Shown here piece after piece: positions 42,856 through 51,943 of a stretch of DNA of 64,000 bases. Numbering within the stretch: the stretch's first letter is position 1; each line of letters begins with the position of its first letter. Position numbers and translations under genes: made by a program. A model generated the notes under the pieces. That model did no database searches and was not told the DNA's origin. It saw only the letters and a list, made by a program, of their open reading frames with translations. Source of the stretch: Pseudonocardia benzenivorans CB1190 (GTDB lineage: Bacteria > Actinomycetota > Actinomycetes > Mycobacteriales > Pseudonocardiaceae); NCBI RefSeq assembly GCF_000196675.2, contig NC_015312.1, positions 1,488,001 to 1,552,000 on the forward strand, read 5' to 3'.

Positions 42856-45800
42856 GTGACGATCGTCGAACCCGGCCCGACGGAGACGCCGGCGCCTGCC
42901 CGCGCCTACTCCCTCGACGACCGCTACGTCGCCGAGGACGGCGTCGTACACATGACCGGCGTGCAGGCGCTCGTCCGGTTGCTGCTGCAGCAGCACCGCC
43001 ACGACCGTGCCGCGGGCCTCGACACCCGGACGTTCGTCTCGGGCTACGAGGGCTCCCCGCTCGCCGGGCTCGACCTGGAGCTCGGCCGCCGCCGCAGGCT
43101 GCTCGACGAGCACGGCGTCGTCTTCACCCCCGGTCTCAACGAGGAGGCCGCCGCCACCGCAGTGCAGGGCTCGCAGCTCGCCGCCGTGGCCGGCGGGCTG
43201 CGCCACGACGGTGTCGTCGGGGTCTGGTACGGCAAGGCGCCGGGACTCGACCGCGCCAGCGACGCGATCCGGCACGCCAACCTCATGGGCACCCACCGCA
43301 CGGGCGGCGTGCTCGCCGTCGTGGGGGACGACCCGGCCGCGAAGTCGTCGAGCGTGCCGTGCACGTCGGAGATGACGTTCGCCGACCTCGCCGTCCCGGT
43401 GCTCTACCCGGCCGACCCGGGCGAGGTCGTCGAGCTCGGGCTGCACGGCGTCGCGCTCTCCCGGGCCAGCGGCCTGTGGGCCGGCATGAAGATGACGACG
43501 GCCGTCGCCGACGGGTCGGCGACCGTCCACGTCGACCGCTTCGGGATCCGACCCGTGATGCCGTCGCCGACCGATTTCCGGCACACCGTCACCGGCCGGC
43601 TGCTGCAGCCCACCCTCGGACCGCTGGAGCGCGACCTGCACGGCGCCCGCACCGAGGCCGCCCTGCGCTACGCCGCCGCCAACGGCCTCAACCGGATCCC
43701 CGTCCGCACCGGCGACGACCGGATCGGCATCGTCGCCGCCGGCAAGACCTGGCTCGACCTGCGGCACGCCCTCGACGCCCTCGGACTCGACGACGACGAG
43801 CTGCGCCGCCGCGGCGTCCGGCTGCTCAAGCTCGGGATGGTGCATCCCGTCGAGCCCGGGATCGTGCGCGAGTTCGCCGCCGGGCTCCGCGAGATCGTCG
43901 TCGTCGAGGAGAAGCGGGCGTTCCTCGAGACCGCCGTCAAGGAGATCCTCTACGGCCGTTCCGACGCGCCCGCCGTGCGGGGCAAGGAGCTGTTCGCGCC
44001 GCACGGCGAGCTCGGCTCCGACGCGGTCGCCACCGGCCTCGCGACGGTCCTGCACGACCTGCCGTCGGTCGTGGCCTGGCGGGAGGCTCGCCGTCCCGCC
44101 CGGCGCGGGCCCGTCATGCTGCCGCTCGCGACGACCCGCACCCCGTACTTCTGCTCCGGCTGCCCGCACAACACCTCGACCGCCCCGCCCGAGGACTCCC
44201 TGCTCGCGGCCGGCATCGGCTGCCACACGATGGTGCTGCTCATGGACCCCGAGCAGGTCGGCGAGGTCGTCGGGCTGACCCAGATGGGCGGCGAGGGCAC
44301 CCAGTGGATCGGGATGTCGCCGTTCGTCGAGGCCGGGCACCTCGTCCAGAACCTCGGCGACGGCACGTTCCACCACTCGGGCTCGCTCGCCATCCGCGCG
44401 GCCGTCGCCGCGGGGGTGAACATCACCTACAAGCTGCTGCACAACGGGACCGTCGCCATGACCGGCGGACAGGACGCCGTCGGTGCGCTCGGCGTCCCGG
44501 CCATCACCCGGTTGCTCGCGGTCGAGGGCGTGGCCCGGACGATCGTCACCACCGACGAGCCCTCCCGGTACCGCGGCGTCACGCTCGCCCCCGGGGTCGA
44601 GGTGTGGCACCGCGACCGGCTGGAGGAGGCCCAGCGGCTGCTGGCGACGATCCCCGGCGTCACCGTCCTGATCCACGACCAGGAGTGCGCGGCCGAGAAG
44701 CGGCGCAAGCGCAAGCGCGGCAAGGCTGCCACCCCCGCGACCCGGGTCATGATCAACGAGCGGGTCTGCGAGGGCTGTGGCGACTGCGGGCAGAAGTCCA
44801 ACTGCCTGTCGGTGCAGCCCGTCGAGACCGAGTTCGGCCGCAAGACCCGAATCCACCAGTCGTCGTGCAACCTCGACTTCTCCTGCCTCGCCGGGGACTG
44901 CCCGTCGTTCCTGTCCGTCGTGCCCGGTTCGCTCAGCAGGGAGGCGGCGCCGCACCTGGCCGCGGCGGCACTGCCCGACCCGGCCCCGACGGGGCGGACC
45001 GACGTCACCGTACGGCTCGCGGGCGTCGGCGGCACTGGCGTCGTCACCGTGGCCCAGATCCTCGCGACGGCCGCTGTGATCGCCGGGCGCGAGGTCCGCG
45101 GGCTCGACCAGACCGGCCTGGCGCAGAAGGGTGGCGCCGTCGTCTCCGACCTGCGGATCACCGCGTCCGAGGTGGCGGCGGCGGGCAAGCTCGCCGACCG
45201 CGAGTGCGACCTCTACCTCGGGGCCGACCTCCTCGTCGCCGCCGACCAGACCCAGCTCGCCGTCACCGACCCGGCGCGGACGGTCGCGGTCGTCTCGACG
45301 ACGCAGGTCCCGACCGGCGCGATGGTCACCGACACCTCCGTCGGGTTCCCGCAGGTCGACGGGGTCGTCCGGCGCATCGCCGACAGCGTCCGCGCCGGCA
45401 CCTACCTCGACGCCCGTGGGCTGGCCGAGCAGCTGTTCGGCGACGACCAGTACGCCAACATGATCCTCGTCGGCGCGGGCTACCAGATGGGCGCGCTGCC
45501 CGTGCCCGCCGCCGCGATCGAGCGGGCCATCGAGCTCAACGGCGCGGCCGTCGCCGCCAACGTCCAGGCGTTCCGCCGGGGCCGGCAGGCCGTCGCCGAC
45601 CCGGCCGCGCTGGACCGGGTCCTCGCGCCGGTCGAGACCGCGGCGCCGCACCCCGTCCGGGTGCCGGGCCTCGGGGCGCCCGCCGACTCCGAGCTGGCGC
45701 GCATCGTCGGCATCCGAGTGCCGGAGCTCACCGACTACCAGTCGGCGTCCTACGCGGCGCAGTACGTGGCGGACGTCGAACGGGTACGCGTCGCCGAGGA

Positions 45801-46293
45801 CGCCGCGGTCCCGGGCTCGACGGCACTCGCCGAGGCGGTCGCGACCAACCTCCACAAGCTGATGGCCTACAAGGACGAGTACGAGGTCGCCCGGCTCAGC
45901 CTCGATCCCGCGCTCACCGCGTCGGTGGAGGAGCAGTTCGGGACCGGGGCGCGCGTCGCGTACAAGCTGCACCCGCCGGTGCTGCGGGCCCTCGGGATGA
46001 ACCGCAAGATCGCGTTGCGCCGCACCGCCGGCCCCGCGTTCCGCACGCTGCGGGCCATGCGTCGGCTGCGCGGCACCAGGTTCGACCCGTTCGGCCTCGC
46101 GGAGGTCCGCCGGGTGGAGCGCTCGCTGATCGAGGAGTACCGCTCGACGGTGACCGGCCTCCTGCGCGACCTCTGCGCCGACACCCTCCCGCGCGCCGTG
46201 CAGATCGCGGGTCTCCCCGACATGATCCGCGGCTACGAGGACATCAAGCTCGCGTCGGTCGAGCGGTATCGGGAGGCCCTCCGGTCCCTGTGA
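42856..46293 (+). CDS. Indolepyruvate ferredoxin oxidoreductase, fused IorAB-type
   Basis: 1145 residues from GTG at 42856, GAGGAGG RBS. ThDP-dependent 2-oxoacid oxidoreductase with the A and B subunits fused: N-terminal domain (SGYEGSPLAGLDLELG), ThDP-binding GCHTMVLLMDPEQ...GGEGTQWIGMSP, a ferredoxin-like Cys cluster (CEGCGDCGQKSNC, later CNLDFSCLAGDC), and a C-terminal gamma domain GGTGVVTVAQILATAA. It oxidatively decarboxylates aryl-pyruvates from aromatic amino acids to acyl-CoA, passing electrons to ferredoxin. The stop codon lies inside palindrome family 1 copy 3. Confidence 0.93.
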   Translation: MTIVEPGPTETPAPARAYSLDDRYVAEDGVVHMTGVQALVRLLLQQHRHDRAAGLDTRTFVSGYEGSPLAGLDLELGRRRRLLDEHGVVFTPGLNEEAAATAVQGSQLAAVAGGLRHDGVVGVWYGKAPGLDRASDAIRHANLMGTHRTGGVLAVVGDDPAAKSSSVPCTSEMTFADLAVPVLYPADPGEVVELGLHGVALSRASGLWAGMKMTTAVADGSATVHVDRFGIRPVMPSPTDFRHTVTGRLLQPTLGPLERDLHGARTEAALRYAAANGLNRIPVRTGDDRIGIVAAGKTWLDLRHALDALGLDDDELRRRGVRLLKLGMVHPVEPGIVREFAAGLREIVVVEEKRAFLETAVKEILYGRSDAPAVRGKELFAPHGELGSDAVATGLATVLHDLPSVVAWREARRPARRGPVMLPLATTRTPYFCSGCPHNTSTAPPEDSLLAAGIGCHTMVLLMDPEQVGEVVGLTQMGGEGTQWIGMSPFVEAGHLVQNLGDGTFHHSGSLAIRAAVAAGVNITYKLLHNGTVAMTGGQDAVGALGVPAITRLLAVEGVARTIVTTDEPSRYRGVTLAPGVEVWHRDRLEEAQRLLATIPGVTVLIHDQECAAEKRRKRKRGKAATPATRVMINERVCEGCGDCGQKSNCLSVQPVETEFGRKTRIHQSSCNLDFSCLAGDCPSFLSVVPGSLSREAAPHLAAAALPDPAPTGRTDVTVRLAGVGGTGVVTVAQILATAAVIAGREVRGLDQTGLAQKGGAVVSDLRITASEVAAAGKLADRECDLYLGADLLVAADQTQLAVTDPARTVAVVSTTQVPTGAMVTDTSVGFPQVDGVVRRIADSVRAGTYLDARGLAEQLFGDDQYANMILVGAGYQMGALPVPAAAIERAIELNGAAVAANVQAFRRGRQAVADPAALDRVLAPVETAAPHPVRVPGLGAPADSELARIVGIRVPELTDYQSASYAAQYVADVERVRVAEDAAVPGSTALAEAVATNLHKLMAYKDEYEVARLSLDPALTASVEEQFGTGARVAYKLHPPVLRALGMNRKIALRRTAGPAFRTLRAMRRLRGTRFDPFGLAEVRRVERSLIEEYRSTVTGLLRDLCADTLPRAVQIAGLPDMIRGYEDIKLASVERYREALRSL

Positions 46294-46330
46294 GTGGCGA
46301 TAGTCGCTAGGGCGACCACTGCCACTCACG
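46290..46330. repeat. Dispersed palindrome family 1, copy 3
   Basis: Arms GTGAGTGGC (46290-46298) and GCCACTCAC (46321-46329) with imperfect inner pairing. Its TGA (46291-46293) is the stop of the indolepyruvate oxidoreductase gene, so the repeat has been used as the gene end. A terminator role is likely before the flavoprotein gene at 46378. Confidence 0.75.
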
Positions 46331-46377
46331 ACCCCGGGGACGGTAGCGTCGGTAGGTCTCTCACGACAGGGGTGGCT

Positions 46378-47811
46378 GTGGACGAGGTCGATCTGGTCGT
46401 CGTCGGGTTCGGTGGCGCCGGGGCGGCGGCGGCGATCACCGCGCACGACGCGGGCGCCCGCGTGGTGGTGTGCGAGAAGCAGGCCGCCGGTGCGCACACC
46501 CCGAGCACCCGGATGTCCGGCGGGCTCGTCATGGCCGTCGACGACGCCGGCAAGGGCGCGGCCTACCTCGACGCCTGCGCGGGCGGGATGGTCCCTGCCG
46601 ACGTCACCGCGGCCTGGGCGACCTCGGCCACCGACGTCCTCGACTGGCTGCGCACCACGGCGGGCCTCACGTTCTCGCGCATCAACACCGCCGAACACCC
46701 CGACCTCCCCGGGGCCGACGCCGTCGGCGTCCACCAGCCGGGCGACGCCGCGTTCCGGCTCGACCCGACGGCCGGCGGGGGCGACGCGCTCTTCGCCGCC
46801 GTCGCGGCCGCCGTCCACGAACGGGGCGTCGACGTGCGGTGGGCGACACCCGCGCGCAGGCTGATCGTCGAGGAGGGGCGGGTCGTCGGGGTGGCCACGG
46901 ACACCGGGCCGCTCCGGGCGCGCCACGGCGTCGTGCTCTCGTGCGGCGGCTACGAGTTCGACGAGGACCTCAAGCGCGACAACCTCCGCGCCCATCCCGT
47001 GCACTTCTACGGCAACCCCGGCAACACCGGCGACGGCGTCCGCATGGCCCAGGCCGCCGGCGCGGGGCTGTGGCACATGAACACCATGATCGGCCGTGCG
47101 ATCGGGCACTTCCCGCTGGAGTCCGCCGAGGGCGGGTGGCTCAACTTCATCATCGACATCGACCCGCCCGGGCACGTCATCGTCGACCGCCGTGGTGAGC
47201 GCTACGCGAACGAGACGATGCAGGCGCAGCTCCTGCACGGCTTCTACTACGAGATGCTGCGCTACGACTACGACCGCGCCGCCTACAGCCGCATCCCCAG
47301 CTGGTGGGTCTTCGACGAGCGGCGCCGTACCGCGGGCCCGCTCACGTTGGCCCACATCGGTGCCGTGAAGGTCGGCCTCTACGACTGGAGCCCCGACAAC
47401 TCGGCGGAGATCGAGCGCGGCTGGATCGCCCGCGGCGACACGCCGGCCCAGGCCGCCGCCGCGGCCGGGATGGAGGACCCGGAGGCGTTGGCGCGCACCG
47501 TCGCGGAGTACAACGCGGCCTGCGCGGCGGGCGTCGACCCACTGGGCCGGGCCGCCGACACCCTCGTGCCGCTGGACTCGCCGCCCTACTACTGCGTGCC
47601 GCTCTACCCGGGCGGGTCCAACACCTGCGGCGGGCCCCGTCGCGACGCCGCCGGCCGGGTGCTCGACCCCTACGACGTGCCGATCCCCGGGCTCTACGCC
47701 GCCGGTGAACTGGGGCAACCCGTCGGCATGCTCTACCCCGCCGACGGCGCCAACCTCTCCGAGGCCTTCTGTTTCGGGCGCATCGCGGCGTCGACGGCCC
47801 TCGCGGACTGA
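46378..47811 (+). CDS. FAD-dependent oxidoreductase (fumarate reductase/KstD-like flavoprotein)
   Basis: 477 residues from GTG at 46378 (a GTG six bases upstream is in frame). Starts DEVDLVVVGFGGAGAAAAITAHDAG; later STRMSGGLVMAVDD, LSCGGYEFDEDLKRDNL, and the end [18 protein letters not shown] (abridged). Family of FAD enzymes that reduce or desaturate C=C bonds. Follows the Ior gene but behind a palindrome, so it may be separately terminated. Substrate unknown. Confidence 0.86.
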   Translation: MDEVDLVVVGFGGAGAAAAITAHDAGARVVVCEKQAAGAHTPSTRMSGGLVMAVDDAGKGAAYLDACAGGMVPADVTAAWATSATDVLDWLRTTAGLTFSRINTAEHPDLPGADAVGVHQPGDAAFRLDPTAGGGDALFAAVAAAVHERGVDVRWATPARRLIVEEGRVVGVATDTGPLRARHGVVLSCGGYEFDEDLKRDNLRAHPVHFYGNPGNTGDGVRMAQAAGAGLWHMNTMIGRAIGHFPLESAEGGWLNFIIDIDPPGHVIVDRRGERYANETMQAQLLHGFYYEMLRYDYDRAAYSRIPSWWVFDERRRTAGPLTLAHIGAVKVGLYDWSPDNSAEIERGWIARGDTPAQAAAAAGMEDPEALARTVAEYNAACAAGVDPLGRAADTLVPLDSPPYYCVPLYPGGSNTCGGPRRDAAGRVLDPYDVPIPGLYAAGELGQPVGMLYPADGANLSEAFCFGRIAASTALAD

Positions 47812-47820
47812 GCCCCCGGC

Positions 47821-47867
47821 ACGAACGGCACAGTGGTGCCGTTCAGTTGCGCGACCGTGCCGTTCGT
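47821..47867. repeat. Palindromic element with three related half-arms between convergent genes
   Basis: ACGAACGGCAC (47821-47831) can pair with GTGCCGTTC (47836-47844) or GTGCCGTTCGT (47857-47867), allowing two alternative hairpins. AACGGCAC is shared with palindrome family 2. The luxR stop lies inside it. Shared terminator of the convergent flavoprotein and luxR genes. Confidence 0.6.
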
Positions 47868-49006
47868 TCGGGGGTCGGGTCCGCGAACCAGCCCGACGGG
47901 GTCAGCGGGGCGCGGGCGGCGAGGCGAGGCGCGTACTGGTCGAGGAAGACCCGGCCGGTCAGTTCCCGGCGGCTGCGCACCCCCACCTTGTCGAAGATCG
48001 ACTTGAGGTGGTCCTGGACGGTGTAGGCGGACAGGTGCAGTGTCCGGGCGATCTCGGTGGTGTCGACGCCGCGGAGCACGAGCGTGACGACGTCCTGCTC
48101 GCGCGCGGTCAGCCCGAACGCGGCGACGACGAGCGGCACGATCTCGGGCGGCCGGGCCTCCTCGATGGTGACCACGACGTCGGTCCCGGAGCCGTTGCGC
48201 GACACCAGCGGTGAGGCGTGCACGACCACCCAGCGGCCCGAGCGGGTGCGCAGCCGCGAGCGCGGGGTCAGCGTGACCTCGCCGAGCGCGAACCGGCGCG
48301 CGGCGCCGACCAGCGCGAGCACCGGGAACGGCAGCGGATCGTCGCCGATCGCGCCGCCACCCAGGTCGTCGACGTGCGCGGCGGCGGCGAGGTTGGCCTG
48401 CGCCACCTCACCCGCCGCGTCGACGACGAGAACCCCCGGCCCGTCGACCCCGGCCGTGACGACCGGGTCCGCGGCGTTGGTGAGCAGCGCCGTCCGGTAG
48501 CCGACCGCGAAGGCCGACGACACGCTGCTGACGAACTCGTGCTCGGCCACGGTGAAGGCCGAGCCGGGGCCGTCGCGGAACAGCGCGAAGAGTCCCCAGG
48601 TGATGCCGTCGGCGCTGCAGCCCGCCCGCAGCTCGTCGTCGAACCCGTAGGTGGGGTGGAAGAACTCGGTGAACCGCCGCGAGCGGTGCGGGTCGCCGTC
48701 GGTCTCGTGGTGGGTCGAGGCGACGGCGCCCGGCCGGCGCATCACGTCACGGAAGTCGTAGAGGTCGGGCGCCTCGTACTCGTGGAACGCCCACTGGTCG
48801 TCCTCGCCGTCGGTCAGCCCGCCCCACTTCACGGTGGCGGTGACGATCTCGGTGGCCGGGTCGACGGTCCCGACGCACGCGGCGCTGAACGGCAGCGCGG
48901 TGCGCAGGACCTCGACCGCGGCGGTGGCGAACGTCGGCAGATCGAGGCCGGCGGTGGCCAGCGCCTGGATCCGGGCGCGGGTCCGGTCGGCCGAGGGGGC
49001 GGGCAT
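47843..49006 (-). CDS. LuxR-family regulator with GAF/PAS-like sensor region
   Basis: 387 residues from ATG at 49006. N-terminal GAF-like segment (LPTFATAAVEVLRTALPFSAACVGTV), a PAS-like middle (GVLVVDAAGEVAQANLAAA), and the C-terminal LuxR HTH LTAREQDVVTLVLRGVDTTEIARTLHLSAYTVQDHLKSI (abridged). Divergent from the ridA/oxidase pair, which it may control. Confidence 0.86.
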   Translation of the reverse strand: MPAPSADRTRARIQALATAGLDLPTFATAAVEVLRTALPFSAACVGTVDPATEIVTATVKWGGLTDGEDDQWAFHEYEAPDLYDFRDVMRRPGAVASTHHETDGDPHRSRRFTEFFHPTYGFDDELRAGCSADGITWGLFALFRDGPGSAFTVAEHEFVSSVSSAFAVGYRTALLTNAADPVVTAGVDGPGVLVVDAAGEVAQANLAAAAHVDDLGGGAIGDDPLPFPVLALVGAARRFALGEVTLTPRSRLRTRSGRWVVVHASPLVSRNGSGTDVVVTIEEARPPEIVPLVVAAFGLTAREQDVVTLVLRGVDTTEIARTLHLSAYTVQDHLKSIFDKVGVRSRRELTGRVFLDQYAPRLAARAPLTPSGWFADPTPERTARSRN

Positions 49007-49117
49007 GCGCCCAGTGTGCAAGTGCCCCACCGCGGGCGGTACCCCAGATCTCTGGGGGTCGGACTCCCCGGAGGTCTGGGATACCCGCGGTGCCGGAGCC
49101 GCCGCAGTGTTACCGGC

Positions 49118-49528
49118 ATGACGACGACCGCGCCTGCCGTGCGCCGCATCAACCCCACCAGCTGGAACGCCGCCTTCGGCTACGACCAGGCGCAGCTGCG
49201 CCCCGCGCCGGCCCGGGTGCTCACCCTCGCCGGGCAGGGCCCCGTCGACGAGCACGGCGCACTCGTGCACGAGGGCGACGTCACCGCGCAGCTCGCACTG
49301 GCCATGGCCAACGTCGAGACCGTGCTCGCCCGCGGCGGGATGGACCTCGGTGACGTCCTGAAGCTGACGGTCTACGCCGTCGACGTCGACGCCGTCCTCG
49401 CCGGCTACGGGGCCGTCACCGAGCGCCTCGCCGCGTTCGGTGCCACCCCGCCCGCGACCCTGCTGGGCGTCACCCGGCTCGCGATCCCCGGCATGGCCGT
49501 CGAGATCGACGTCGTCGCCGCCCGCTGA
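49118..49528 (+). CDS. RidA-family protein
   Basis: 136 residues from ATG at 49118. RidA/YjgF trimeric fold: INPTSWNAAFGYDQAQLRPAPAR, VLTLAGQGPVDEHGAL, ETVLARGGMDLGDVLKLTVY, and ATLLGVTRLAIPGMAVEIDVVA (abridged). The family hydrolyses enamine/imine intermediates. The key Arg near position 105 is likely the R in VTRLAIPGM. Probably co-transcribed with the FAD oxidase downstream (26-bp gap), where it could clear an imine or enamine product. Confidence 0.88.
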   Translation: MTTTAPAVRRINPTSWNAAFGYDQAQLRPAPARVLTLAGQGPVDEHGALVHEGDVTAQLALAMANVETVLARGGMDLGDVLKLTVYAVDVDAVLAGYGAVTERLAAFGATPPATLLGVTRLAIPGMAVEIDVVAAR

Positions 49529-49554
49529 TCCCCCTTCCGCGACAGGAGAGTCCC

Positions 49555-50916
49555 GTGACCACGTTCGTCGACACCGACCTCGCTTCCATCGCCGGGCCCG
49601 TCCTCACCCCGGCCGACCCCGCCTTCGCCGACGAGGTCGCCGGGTTCAACGCGGCGATCAGGCCCTCGCCGTCGCTCGTCGTCGGCGCCACGACGACCGG
49701 CGACGTCGCCGCCGCCGTCCGCTTCGCCGCCCGCACCGGACGGCGCGTCGCCGTGCAGGCCACCGGCCACGGCCTGGTGGACGCCCTCGACGGCACCGTC
49801 CTGGTCTCGACCCGCCGGATGGCCGGGGTCGCGATCGACCGCGCGGAGCGGACGGCTCGGGTGCAGGCCGGTGCGACCTGGCGGCAGGTGATCGACGCGG
49901 CCGCCCCGCACGGGCTCGCGCCGCTCAACGGCTCGTCGTCCGGCGTGGGGGTCGTCGGCTACACGACGGGCGGCGGGCTCGGCCCGATGGCCCGCCGGTT
50001 CGGGTTCGCCGCCGACCACGTGCGGCGCTTCACGATCGTCACCGCCGACGGCGTCGCCCGCGACGTCGACGAGCGCTGCGATCCGGACCTGTTCTGGGCG
50101 GTCCGTGGTGGCAAGGCCAACCTCGGCATCGTCACCGGGATCGAGTTCGGGCTGCTGCCCGTGGCCCGCTTCTACGGCGGCGGCGTCTTCTTCGCGGCCG
50201 ACGCGGCCGCCGCGGTCCTGCACGGTTGGCGTGCCTGGGCGCCGACGCTGCCCGACGACGCGTCCACATCGGTCGCCTTGCTGCAGCTGCCGCCCGACCC
50301 GGCGCTGCCGGAGCCGCTGCGCGGGCGCTCCGTCGTCCACCTGCGGTTCTGCCACCTCGGCACACCCGACGAGGGGGAGCGGCTGCTCGCCCCGATGCGG
50401 GCGCTCGCCCCGGCGCTGCTGGACGCCGTCGCGGAGATGCCGTACGCGGCGATCGACGCCGTCCACATGGACCCGACGACGCCGATGCCCGTCCGGGACC
50501 GCGGGATCACGTTGGCCACGCTGCCCACCGAGGCCGTCGACGCGTTGCTCGCGCAGACGGGGCCGGACGCCGGTTCGCCGCTGACGATGGTCGAGCTCCG
50601 GCTGCTGGGCGGCGCGATCGCCCGAGAGCCGTTGTCGCCCAACGCCGTCTCGGGCCGGCACGCCGCCTTCTCGGTGTACGCGCTGGGGGTGCTGGCGGGC
50701 CCCACCGCCACCGCGGTCCCGCAGCGGGCCGATGCCCTCGCCGCCGCCCTGCAGCCGTGGGCGGCCGGCGAGGGGCTCGTCAACCTGCTCGGTCCGGCAG
50801 ACGCGGAGCTGGTCGCGCGGCAGTGGGGGAGCCGCGACCGCGACCGGCTGCGGCGCATCGCCCGACGCTACGACCCTGCCGGGTTGTTCGCGGCGAACGT
50901 CCCGCTGCCCGCCTAG
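49555..50916 (+). CDS. FAD-linked oxidase, berberine-bridge-enzyme-like
   Basis: 453 residues from GTG at 49555. PCMH-type FAD domain: SPSLVVGATTTGDVAAAVRFAARTGRRVAVQATGHGLVDAL (abridged) and STRRMAGVAIDRAERTARVQAGATWRQVI. The C-terminal BBE segment is RRIARRYDPAGLFAANVPL. The GHGLVD stretch replaces the usual GGHS with the covalent His; a second covalent Cys is not evident, so flavin attachment by His only is inferred. Family members oxidise sugars, alkaloids or phenols. Partner ridA suggests an imine product. Confidence 0.86.
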   Translation: MTTFVDTDLASIAGPVLTPADPAFADEVAGFNAAIRPSPSLVVGATTTGDVAAAVRFAARTGRRVAVQATGHGLVDALDGTVLVSTRRMAGVAIDRAERTARVQAGATWRQVIDAAAPHGLAPLNGSSSGVGVVGYTTGGGLGPMARRFGFAADHVRRFTIVTADGVARDVDERCDPDLFWAVRGGKANLGIVTGIEFGLLPVARFYGGGVFFAADAAAAVLHGWRAWAPTLPDDASTSVALLQLPPDPALPEPLRGRSVVHLRFCHLGTPDEGERLLAPMRALAPALLDAVAEMPYAAIDAVHMDPTTPMPVRDRGITLATLPTEAVDALLAQTGPDAGSPLTMVELRLLGGAIAREPLSPNAVSGRHAAFSVYALGVLAGPTATAVPQRADALAAALQPWAAGEGLVNLLGPADAELVARQWGSRDRDRLRRIARRYDPAGLFAANVPLPA

Positions 50917-50932
50917 CTCCGGAGGCGGGCGG

Positions 50933-51352
50933 TCAGACGTTCTTGACCGCCCGCCAGTCGCCGCGGGGCGGGGCGTCGGCCTCGGGGTCGTTCACGTCGA
51001 ACGGGCCCATGCTGACGATGTAGAACTGGCAGCCCTCGGGTCCGGCCGACTCGGAGCCGTACGCGGTGCCGCCGCGCACCCACCGGACGTCGCCCGGCCG
51101 GTAGGTGCCTTCGCCCTCCACCGAGAACTCGCCCTGGGTGATGATGTAGATCGTGTCGGACGGGTGCCAGTGCGAGGGGGCCCGGTAGTTCGGCGCGAAC
51201 CGGGTGAGCATGAACGTGTGCCCGCTCTCCGGGTCGACGAGCGGCTTCACCGCGGCGCCCGGCGGGATGAAGCCGGTCTCGTCCTCGTACTCCACCCATG
51301 GCTGGTCGTCCACGTGGATGACCTGCATCTGGTCGAGGGGGTTCGCTGTCAC
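50933..51352 (-). CDS. Cupin-domain protein
   Basis: 139 residues, GTG at 51352 with GGAGG. Single cupin barrel: YRAPSHWHPSDTIYIITQGEFSVEGE gives the His-x-His..Glu metal-binding motif 1, and YRPGDVRWVRGGTAYGSESAG motif 2 lacks the usual last His. A metal-dependent small-molecule binding or dioxygenase/isomerase role is possible. It has its own promoter candidate. Confidence 0.84.
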   Translation of the reverse strand: MTANPLDQMQVIHVDDQPWVEYEDETGFIPPGAAVKPLVDPESGHTFMLTRFAPNYRAPSHWHPSDTIYIITQGEFSVEGEGTYRPGDVRWVRGGTAYGSESAGPEGCQFYIVSMGPFDVNDPEADAPPRGDWRAVKNV

Positions 51353-51418
51353 GACAGTGCCTCCGGGGATCGGCGCCGATGACGATCATGGTCCAGCTCA
51401 CGCGCTGAACCAGGGACA

Positions 51419-51447
51419 TTGTTATCAGGAATCTAGGAACGGGGCAA
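51419..51447 (-). promoter_or_regulatory. Probable sigma-A promoter of the cupin gene
   Basis: Reverse strand: TTGCCC (51447-51442), 17-base spacer, TAACAA (51424-51419), about 67 bases before the GTG at 51352. The spacer is AT-richer than its surroundings (TTCCTAGATTCCTGA). Confidence 0.5.
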
Positions 51448-51473
51448 CCGTGCTGAACCGGGCGCGACGGCCG

Positions 51474-51938
51474 TCAGGCGCGCACGGCGGGCTCCTGGCG
51501 GGGAACCCACTCCCAGGTGATCTCGGGACGGTTCTCGATCACGGCGGCGTGCACCCGGCGCTCGGCGAACTGCCAGCCGTCGCGTGTGCGGGCGAGGACG
51601 TCGAGGTAGCGCAGGTGCGCCCGCCACTGCCGGCCTTCCCACTCCTCGTGCGAGGCGGTGACGTAGGTGACGGCGGTAGCCCGGTCGGGGTCGGCGGGGT
51701 CGAAGGTCACGCGGCTCTGCCCGAGCTGGTGGTGGGTCCGCCGGAACTGGGCCTGACCACCGGCGATCCGGTCGCGCACCGCCTCCCGGCCCGTGACGAG
51801 CCCGCCGCGGCCAGGGCCGTAGTCGGTCACGCAGTCGGGGGTGAACAGTGCGGCGACGGCGTCGATGTCGTACTCGTCGACCCGCTCGCAGTACAGGGCC
51901 ATCAGGTCGCCGATGGCCACCCGGTCCTCGATGCGCAT
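51474..51938 (-). CDS. NTF2-like (SnoaL/bile-acid-dehydratase-type) protein
   Basis: 154 residues from ATG at 51938. NTF2-like: DRVAIGDLMALYCERVDEYDIDAVAALFTPDCVTDYG (abridged), HHQLGQSRVTF, WRAHLRYLDVLARTRDGWQFAERRVHAAVIE (abridged). Resembles the dehydratase/hydroxylase-subunit-like SnoaL_4 branch. The last gene of the P450-SnoaL-LLM-SnoaL operon (gap 5 bases from the LLM gene). Confidence 0.82.
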   Translation of the reverse strand: MRIEDRVAIGDLMALYCERVDEYDIDAVAALFTPDCVTDYGPGRGGLVTGREAVRDRIAGGQAQFRRTHHQLGQSRVTFDPADPDRATAVTYVTASHEEWEGRQWRAHLRYLDVLARTRDGWQFAERRVHAAVIENRPEITWEWVPRQEPAVRA

Positions 51939-51943
51939 CGTCG

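Noticed and set aside
42838..47718. A 1626-codon open frame on the reverse strand opposite the indolepyruvate oxidoreductase and flavoprotein
   Set aside because: Low-complexity Arg/Gly/Asp/Val composition without motifs; it is the antisense shadow of two clear genes, as are other long reverse frames in this GC-rich DNA.
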